Positions 32,745-38,971 of a stretch of 38,971 bases of DNA are shown here, piece after piece. Where the stretch lies: assembly GCA_004352715.1 (NCBI GenBank), contig SCFE01000074.1, positions 991,424 through 1,030,394 on the forward strand, given 5' to 3'. The first letter of the stretch is position 1. Every line of letters begins with the position of its first letter. Position numbers and translations under genes: made by a program. The notes below the pieces were generated by a model. The model ran no database searches and was not told the origin of the DNA. It was given only the letters and a program-made list of their open reading frames with translations. Origin of the DNA: Hofstenia miamia. Taxonomy: Eukaryota; Xenacoelomorpha; Acoela.

Positions 32745-33288
32745 CCAGGGGACTTTTTGATAATGCCCATTTATGAAATTTCATTATAAAATTATAGAAA
32801 GATATATACAGTGTCGGGCAAATTAACTGCTCACCCCTTACCAAAAATTCAATTTACATTAAAAATGCAGGAATTCATAGCTCTGTATATGTAGACAAAT
32901 TTTACAACAAACTACGTATCATTAGTATAGTTTTTGAAAAAAATATATTGAATGTTCTTCTGCAAAAGTCTAATTGTGACATACAGAAGTAAAATCACCT
33001 TTGATATTAGCTATTTTAAATCAAATTATGTCTGTTTTGACGATATTAAATTTATTATTTCTAAACTAGGTGGACCCATGAAATAAAACTCGGGAATTAC
33101 AAAATTTTGAAAATAGTGTCGTGAAAAAACCCAGAGTGATTAGTCAAAACCTGACTGGCGATTTGGATTCCTCATGGTCGATGACATTTAAAGGGACTTT
33201 TCTGTGTAAACTGGAAAAAATTAATGTGAGCAATTAATAAAATTATTATCTACTTTTTCATCAAATTAGAAATAAATAAGTTGTGTAC
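32745..33288 (-). other. intronic sequence downstream of RSPRY1 exon 5 (no exon recognised)
   Basis: Sequence following the donor at 33288. The next expected exon, encoding the C3HC4 RING finger, was searched for by eye on the minus strand down to 22 kb and not found. Confidence 0.4.
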
Positions 33289-33447
33289 CTTGGGAGAATA
33301 ACTTTTTCACTGTCATCGATAATGGACTTCGCAGCGTTCAAGGGTTGAAATACTCTGTCACACGGTGGATAGGAAAACGAAGTAGCACCGAAATTAAAGC
33401 GACACTGTTCAAATGACATGAGACTGGCGCCGGCGTAGAAACCACTT
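33289..33447 (-). CDS. RSPRY1: RSPRY1 orthologue, fifth exon seen (end of SPRY domain)
   Basis: The acceptor TTTTTTCAG ends at 33448. The exon's first base completes a Lys codon begun in the previous exon, then reads SGFYAGASLMSFEQCRFNFG, then the FxYPP segment and SEKVILPR. RSPRY1 proteins have the same order ([28 protein letters not shown]...EEKIILPR). The exon closes with CCAAG and donor GTACAC at 33288, leaving phase 2 for an Arg codon. This is the last part of the SPRY domain; in the family the RING finger follows about 20 residues later. RSPRY1 is a RING and SPRY protein, a probable ubiquitin ligase. About 159 bp, apparently intact. Confidence 0.95.
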
Positions 33448-33572
33448 CTGAAAAAATCAATGATCATGCAAAACTATGAATAAACAACCTCAAATGAAAA
33501 ATAGGTCAGGAAGTATAAGTGCTCATTATATTTGCAAACACTATAAAAAATATAACCCTGTTTCGTCGTCAG

Positions 33573-33846
33573 CAGGCCCGTGGGTTGCATTTGCAGTTTA
33601 GGGGGGCCATGGCCCCTAATCATAGTTTTACTCATATGAAATAGTTTCACTCTTTTTCATTGAACTTTTTAATAGAATTGGATTAGTATTATGTATATTT
33701 CAACTAAAAGATATTCACTCTAACTTAGTTACAGAATATTAGAATTAATACTATGGAGTTTTGTATCCAGGATGCCAAAAGGAAGGGGGCACAGTGACCC
33801 AACAGGGAGGGCCATGCCCCCTGGCCCTCCCCTAGCCAAGGCCCTG
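33573..33846. mobile_element. non-autonomous hAT-type element, 274 bp, inside RSPRY1 intron
   Basis: Flanked by a perfect 8-bp duplication GTCGTCAG (33565-33572 and 33847-33854). The left end is CAGGCCCGTGG and the complement of the right end is CAGGGCCTTGG. Subterminal inverted segments GGGGGCCATGGCCCC and GGGAGGGCCATGCCCCC are GC-rich and stand out from the AT-rich host. CAG..CTG ends with 8-bp duplication fit hAT. No ORF. It sits in the 531-bp intron between exons four and five and leaves both splice sites intact. Confidence 0.9.
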
Positions 33847-33978
33847 GTCGTCAGTACAAATGTAGGGTAAATAATTATTTGCACGTTTGATATTATTATT
33901 GCATACACCATTATTTTGCGTATAAGCTATTATAGTAAAAAGAATGAAATATAAAGAGAATAGACGAACACTCCGTAC

Positions 33979-34193
33979 TTCGATTCCTTGAAAAGATCGC
34001 TTTCTGAAGCAAGAGGCTCGCCGTTATAATAAAAAACCACTTCCTGACTGTCGGTATCAATGAGACAACCAATAACATCCCCATACTTCCAACGAGGATG
34101 CTTGTGCAGACGAGTATCAGCGTCGAACCAAATCACTGATCGACATCCATCATACGCCATTGAATATTTATCGTCGCCGATCCCATATCCCTC
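33979..34193 (-). CDS. RSPRY1: RSPRY1 orthologue, fourth exon seen (core of SPRY domain)
   Basis: After the acceptor GATCTTTAG (34194) the exon starts in phase 0 with EGYGIGDDKYSMAYDGCRS and continues IWFDADTRLHKHPRWKYGDV, GCLIDTDSQEVVFYYNGEPL and a DLFKES end. RSPRY1 of vertebrates has EGYGIGDD.YSCAYDGCR.LIWYNA...HPCWKEGDTVGFLLDL.....FFLNG at the same place. The W-K-x-GD-V-G-x-L-x-D and F-x-x-NG motifs are the SPRY signature. 71 codons plus 2 bases; donor GTACGG at 33978, phase 2, which joins in frame to the next exon. The true start is upstream of the apparent Met at 34160. Confidence 0.97.
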
Positions 34194-34201
34194 CTAAAGA
34201 T

Positions 34202-34345
34202 CATCACTTTGAAAAAATACGTATATTTTCACTGAAAAAACATCACTTTGAAAAAATACGTATATTTTCACTGAAAAAACATCACTTTGAAAAAATACGT
34301 ATATTTTCACTAAAAAAACATCACTTTAAAAAATACGTATATTTT
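34202..34345. repeat. 39-bp tandem repeat next to an RSPRY1 splice acceptor
   Basis: Units start at 34202, 34241, 34280 and 34319 (last one partial): CATCACTTTGAAAAAATACG followed by TATATTTTCACTGAAAAAA, nearly identical. Read on the minus strand it is T-rich and ends only 8 bases before the AG of the exon at 34193, so it forms the polypyrimidine/branch-site zone of that intron. The period of 39 keeps a plus-strand ORF open, but that ORF has no other support. Confidence 0.95.
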
Positions 34346-34664
34346 AATAATTTTTCTATCAAGCGAATATTTGCTATTGATAGTACGTGTGGGCTTCATC
34401 CGAAGTCCTTTTTGTAATATTTTATGTTCAAATGGGAACTAATAAAAAAAATCTTTTTTCAACACTCGTCCGATATGGATATAGAATTTTCAAAATATTT
34501 TACAATTTTTGAGACTGGTAAAAACTTGCTTATAAAAGTACACAATTCCAAATGTTTTGACAAGCTTAAGTTATCTAAAAACACTGAACCATGTAATGCT
34601 ATAGGCACTATACCACGCAGGTGTAATACAAAACTAATGGAATATTACTTATACATTCACTGAA

Positions 34665-35426
34665 AATAGATGGACGATATTGCTATTTTTAAGTTTGATC
34701 GATATCGATACGATATTTAAAACATTTTTTTAAAACAATAAGAATTGAATTTTATTTGAACAACTTCTCAAAAAAACATAAATAGCGGGCAGGCATGGCA
34801 CCAAGGTACTTCGTCAATCAGTCATTATATTGCCCGCAGCCACTTTCTCGATATTCAATTTCGATTCGATATATCGCACAGCTCTATCATTCGAATATAA
34901 GCTCAGGCTTCTTTCGCCAATACAGGAAAAATGTGCTTATTGGTAACCCACCATGTTACCTCGTTTTGTGTGCGTTCAAGGGGCGGAAGTGATAGATATT
35001 AATCCCATTCGTTATCAAATTGGTTGCAAGCTGATCGCATGGGGTTTGTTGCCTTTTCGGCCAGTTTTGCTCTTTTTGAATTGTCGAATGCTTCCCAAAG
35101 TGTGTTGTCGACTATGGTTGCAGAGTCAACATTAACACAGGGCACATCGACAGATTCTCCTAGTAAAACTAATCACAAATAAAATTGCACAGTAATAAAT
35201 CAAACTATACTGTAGAGAAAGTAGAATAATACACAGAACTAATGCACGAGAGAGGAGAATGTAAATAAGCGTTTCTCAAATATGTAACCAAATGCATGCC
35301 TTTTTCTCAGAAATGACATAAATAGTAGTATCGAACTTAGCGAAAAAACTAGATTATTTCGATCGATATCGATGTTCAGTCACTTTCTCGATATTCAATT
35401 TCGATTCGATATATCGCACAGCTCTA
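34665..35426 (-). mobile_element. candidate hAT-like insertion in RSPRY1 intron, with nested end repeat
   Basis: A 49-bp sequence ending ..GATATATCGCACAGCTCTATCA occurs at both 34841-34889 and 35381-35429 (exact, 540 apart). Near the left side TAGATGGACGATATTG (34667) resembles the inverse of the right end TAGAGCTGTGCGATAT, and both ends carry GATCGATATCGAT. The flanks TCACTGAA (34657) and TCACTCAA (35427) match at 7 of 8 bases, compatible with an old 8-bp duplication. Between them, minus strand 35165-35010 reads NVDSATIVDNTLWEAFDNSK and runs to a stop, possibly a hAT transposase fragment. Exact limits uncertain. Confidence 0.5.
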
Positions 35427-35696
35427 TCACTCAATTTAACAAAATTAATAGAAAGCCAATTCCGTGATTGACATTTTTTGGCTTAATAATTTGAAATAAC
35501 AGGCGACATTTAGAAAATAGCAGGTGTGTTGCGGGTGTGGATGAATTTTTCAAACAGACATGCGGATGCAGTGTGGTTGCGGGCCCATTCAATGCGGTTA
35601 TAAAAAAATTGCACTCGCGTTCATCAATGTTGTTCAACATTTAATTAAAATTACCAGAAATGAAATGTACTGTTTGCAAATAGACAAAATGCTTAC

Positions 35697-35782
35697 GAAA
35701 TTAAAGAAGTCACTGTTTTTGGTGGCCCACCCGATCTGCATAATGCCAGAACTGATAATGAATGCTTCGTAGTAATAAACAC
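35697..35782 (-). CDS. RSPRY1: RSPRY1 orthologue, third exon seen (SPRY domain start)
   Basis: The acceptor CAATTTAG ends at 35783. The exon's first two bases complete a Gly codon, then VYYYEAFIISSGIMQIGWAT and KNSDFFNF follow. Vertebrate RSPRY1 has [28 protein letters not shown] here. Donor GTAAGC at 35696 in phase 0, matching the phase-0 start of the exon at 34193. Only 86 bp, and missed by simple ORF calling. The preceding intron is just 58 bp. Confidence 0.96.
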
Positions 35783-35840
35783 CTAAATTGTTTATCAATT
35801 ACAATGAACAACATTTGGTCGAAAGATAACAACTTCCTAC

Positions 35841-36014
35841 CTGAACTGACGACAACAGATGATCGAACACTTTCGAAAGAATTAGTGTCACATCGGGCAG
35901 TGAGACCGTCGGGGGAGAGCTTAAGATTTTCGCTTACGTCAGTGCAATTCAGCACAGCGTTATTGACACTTATATCTACAGTTTCGTAGCCAAACGAACG
36001 ACCTTCCAGTACAA
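35841..36014 (-). CDS. RSPRY1: RSPRY1 orthologue, second exon seen
   Basis: The acceptor CATTTAG ends at 36015. The first two bases complete a Phe codon, giving F-V-L-E-G-R followed by SFGYETVDISVNNAVLNCTD and VSENLKLSPDGLTARCDTNS then FESVRSSVVVSSG. In vertebrate RSPRY1 the equivalent is FLKEGR...[43 protein letters not shown]. Donor GTAGGA at 35840, phase 1. 174 bp. The real exon begins well upstream of the internal Met-like start. Confidence 0.96.
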
Positions 36015-36304
36015 CTAAATGATGAAAATTCTTAAATAAAATTCGATAAATAATCAGCTTTTAACAAAACATAGTATGTGAAAATGATATATACCCAAAT
36101 TCGATCAGAAAACTGATATGTTTGTATCATAAAATATTCATACGAAACCATAAAAAAAGGCCTAAAGATGAACAAAATGTAATTTCAAAAGGACCATTCT
36201 GCATCAATGTTATAAAATACATGAAATTCATTTTCAACATTGGAAAAATATTAACGGCATTGAATTTTTAAAAAGTTTTCAAATATGTACAATAAAAAAC
36301 TCAC

Positions 36305-36430
36305 AAGTGTTATCAAGGAGCCAATTTGAACAAAAGACTATCTGTTCTCCGAGGGAACATTTCGATAGCTTCGAAAATCGATGCAAAATTGAAGCGATGG
36401 AGAAATGTTCAAAACGAGATTTGTTTTTTT
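36305..36430 (-). CDS. RSPRY1: RSPRY1 orthologue, first exon seen (helical region before SPRY)
   Basis: After the acceptor CTTTTTAG (36431) the frame reads KNKSRFEHFSIASILHRFSK, then SLGEQIVFCSNWLLDNT, ending in donor GTGAGT at 36304 (phase 1). The family has ENKLTISESSISDRLV..LKRQVGFCAQWSLDNLF at this point, and the T|TT junction gives Phe as in LDNLF. Similarity is weaker than in the SPRY exons, but phase, position and the FCxxWxLDN core agree. The intron to the next exon is 290 bp. Exons further towards the N-terminus were not recognised. Confidence 0.88.
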
Positions 36431-37320
36431 CTAAAAAGTTATATGAATGAATTGTTAGGTAAAAGTGAAACAAATTCAATATTTAATGACATGTGTTACA
36501 ATTAACATTCATTGCCTCACAAAAAATACAAAAATGGATTTGAAATCTTGCACTTTTTGTTTTTGTAGGATTCTATTTTGCATAACAAAATTAATTGACA
36601 GAGTAATTCAAAACTATCTCAAATTTATATGTTTGAATTGGATAATAGCTAATTATTATTGATTAATTTCCAAAATTGGAATGATGGAAATTGTATTGTC
36701 AATTGTCTTTTGTCTTTAGATTTAATATGTCACAACTACTGATGGAATACTGAATAGTCCCAACTTAACATGAGACTTCTTTTATTAGGATATAACAAAG
36801 AGAGTGCCTACAAAGTTGAACTATCACAGGAAACAATTTAGGATTTAACGCACTTTATCCTATAGGCATTCTTCAAGAAATCATGGTAAAGCTTACACAA
36901 GTGAAATGTCAAGAAAATAGTTCATATCTGATTGAATTTTATTATTTCATTTCCTATCTTATTCTCTTCTAATGTAAAATTCGAATAAACATATCACTCA
37001 TTATTTGCGGATTGTTTTACTGTTTATCTAAATAAAAATTTTATAAATAATTCAAAATAGGGAGTGACTTTTGAATCACTTTTCAAAGTTATTTGTCCTC
37101 AGTACCAATTTATAAGTTTTGTCAATCATGCGCCCAATAGTAAATGGTACTAAATTTTTCATTTCATTTTTAGAGTAAAGCCCATTAATAAAACAAACAT
37201 TACCATGATATTTAACCTCAATGTAGGCTTATAATAATAGCATAGTAAAATTCAAAGTGACTGCTATTCGTGATTTCAAAGAGCAATGAACATGTTTCTT
37301 TGGATATTGCACTCCTTCGA
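36431..37320 (-). other. RSPRY1 intron or upstream sequence, no exon recognised
   Basis: AT-rich, without a convincing exon on the minus strand. The next expected peptide is the helical repeat ending LFALIALEKFAQTSE in vertebrates, which I could not find. Confidence 0.4.
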
Positions 37321-37329
37321 AGAAGTAAT

Positions 37330-37970
37330 GCACTTTATATTAATCTCAAATATACGCAAGGGCATTCTAATTGGGTGATAATGGAGTCCAATCAAGAACA
37401 ATAACAGAGTTCTCTTCTAGTCATTTTTGAGAAAAAGTTTTGGGTCATTATTGTATTGAAACTTAACATCGAGCTGATTCCAGCTACCAATTCCCATAAA
37501 ATAGGCTTCGAGAATAGCAATGTACAACTATGAATCTGAAAAAATTTAATTTTGCATGTTTTTTCAAACTCCATTTATCAGTATCATGTATGACGAGCGC
37601 ATCAGACTACATTCAAAGAAATTTAAATAAATGTGGTGTCCAGATTTCATAAATTCTTCTTTTTCCAAATCCACTTTATTCAATTAGATCTCATTCAGAT
37701 TATTTTAGTTTCATTTGAGGAATTCACGCGGTTTGAATCAGCTACAGTTCATTTAACTAATTTCTGAGCAAATTCGAGTCTCTCATTAAAAGAATTTTTT
37801 TTTGCTCTGCATGTACGTCCGGATAAATCTGCGAATGGCTTTCGGATGACCGGACAGTAACATTTCCTCTCATTCAGCTTCAAATATCGACTTCTTTTAA
37901 GGACTCGAAGGTGCAGCAAGTACTCGTTTCACAGCTCATGTACTACCGTATTGTTCACTCCTAGGATCCC
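37330..37970 (-). pseudogene. decayed Tc1/mariner transposase, catalytic region
   Basis: Minus strand. From about 37890: VIRKPFADLSGRTCRAKKNS, FNERLEFAQKLVK, TVADSNRVNSSNETKII, IKWIWK (usual RKKPLLSxxNRxxRLxFAxxHxxWTxxDWxRVxWSDETKI....VWR, the DET being the first catalytic Asp region, here NET). After a decayed stretch come LYIAILEAYF (usual YIxILExxL) and FQYNNDPKLFLKN (usual FQQDNDPKHTSK, about 37465-37430), then VLDWTPLSPN.NALAYI (usual VLxWPxxSPDLNPIE, about 37385-37340). Multiple stops. Placed upstream of the recognised RSPRY1 exons, same strand. Confidence 0.8.
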
Positions 37971-38971
37971 TCTCGATATTAACGCCAAAATTTGTTCCGG
38001 CATCAAATTATTCGGATTTATGATTTTCATTCGAAAAACGTTAAATAAGCAAATACGAACACATGAATGTGTATATTATTTACAAAAGCGACACTAACAA
38101 GCTCTAAAACGTTGCCAATATTGCAATAAATGAATCACACACAGAACGGTTACAAAATTAAAAACTAAGACTGAAAATTTCGTCAAATTACTGTGTTTAC
38201 AAAAAGTTATGTTACAAGTGGAAGAAAGGTTTATTACATGACATAAGGAAACTGTATGAAGTGATTGGTGATAATGGGAAGTGTAAAAGGAATTAAATTG
38301 ATTCAGATATTTTGGCTTTCTAAGCAGGCCATGCAATGCACTCGTAGATATAATCAATACTGCCCTCGACGGAACATCCTCACAGAACAGAGCATCGAAA
38401 ATTGAGCCAAATTTGAAAAATTTCCCACTCTGTAATTTGCGAAACTCATACGTATAGGAAATATATGGTAGACATATTAAAATAATTTTCTAAACTTATA
38501 TTTGCACTATATATCTTATGAAATAAATTGATGATCGTCACTACGTACATTATTGGATCGAAAAACCACATTCGACTAGAGGAATTTAGAGTATACATCA
38601 CCACCAAACAATCACCAAAATGTTCCACAAATGGAAATCTCTACAACTTGAATGCTAGTTCCTATTAGTAAACGTTCACATACTGATAATTTATATATGG
38701 AACTACCTTAGAGATGTGCAAATCACATACAAAATCTATAAGCTATAAATTGCTAACAGATAATAAATTTGTAAGAAATTGGAGAGTATTAGCATGACAC
38801 TATGCTAAATTAGCATTACTTGAGGTTTATATGAAATGATTCAAAATCAAGTTTCTTGGTTGATTCACACGGGAGACCGTTTTTGGAGAAATGATTTCTG
38901 TTAAACACCGTGATTTTTTTGTTTACACAGACATCTAGGTGGAGTCCTGAGAGAATCCTCTATATATATAT
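37971..38971. other. AT-rich DNA, no gene seen
   Basis: No supported gene. A minus-strand stretch near 38635-38545 (HFGDCLVVMYTLNSSSRMWF) faintly resembles the KHGGGxxMVWGxxS segment of Tc1 transposases but is isolated. The window ends in a TA dinucleotide tract (38960-38971). Confidence 0.4.

Noticed and set aside
34160-34417. Plus-strand ORF of 85 codons with repeated HHFEKIRIFSLKK
   Set aside because: It is created by the 39-bp intronic tandem repeat (13 codons, no stop) and runs antisense to RSPRY1; no independent support.
37861-37990. Less AT-rich block as an N-terminal RSPRY1 exon
   Set aside because: In the minus frame it leads into Tc1 motifs (RKPF..RLEFA), so it belongs to the transposase relic.

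Overview
AT-rich DNA from an invertebrate animal genome; I cannot name the species. The pointers are short introns with GT/AG borders in a recognisable metazoan gene, Ty3/gypsy LTR retroelements, CR1/Jockey-like LINEs, Tc1/mariner and hAT-type DNA transposons, and a 1,000-base assembly gap. I see no bacterial operons, CRISPR arrays, rRNA or tRNA genes.

Layout. 1-3,660: non-coding. It holds an array of degenerate units of about 233 bp, the gap (1904-2903), and two related promoter-like blocks with CRE and CCAAT words, one on each side of the gap. 3,664-7,462: Ty3/gypsy copy A, decayed, with a partial LTR-like start, RT/RNase H/integrase remnants, a LINE tail inserted near its end, and a 422-bp LTR (7041-7462). 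7,463-9,650: mostly featureless, with weak possible exons on the minus strand. 9,650-17,002: copy B, with protease-proximal/RT/RNase H/integrase remnants, then about 3.2 kb of unidentified degenerate coding sequence in the env position, a purine tract, and a second LTR (16581-17002). A PBS-like sequence directly follows that LTR, so it may also serve as the 5' LTR of a third copy. 17,003-21,540: the leader of that copy, a minus-strand LINE with an SGNH-esterase-like ORF1 and EN/RT ORF2, and a 21.2-21.5 kb fragment matching the tail of copy B's extra coding region. 21,545-22,110: end of a different LINE-like element. 22,110-33,288: long non-coding stretch with MITE-like hairpins, an 8-bp-TSD hAT-type element, a decayed Tc1-like transposase containing a 60-bp triplication, and an array of a conserved 13-bp motif.

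The one clearly functional host gene is a minus-strand RSPRY1 orthologue. Five consecutive exons (36430 down to 33289) encode about 250 residues, the end of the helical region and almost all of the SPRY domain, with consistent splice phases. The N-terminal exons and the C-terminal RING exon were not found; they lie outside the window or were missed. Its introns carry a 39-bp tandem array, one and probably two or more hAT-type insertions. A decayed Tc1 transposase lies upstream (37.3-38.0 kb).

No coherent new pathway is present. The leads most worth following are the unidentified 3' coding region of the gypsy-like element, the TTCCGTCCGTAAC motif array, and the in-frame 60-bp triplication of a transposase helix-turn-helix.
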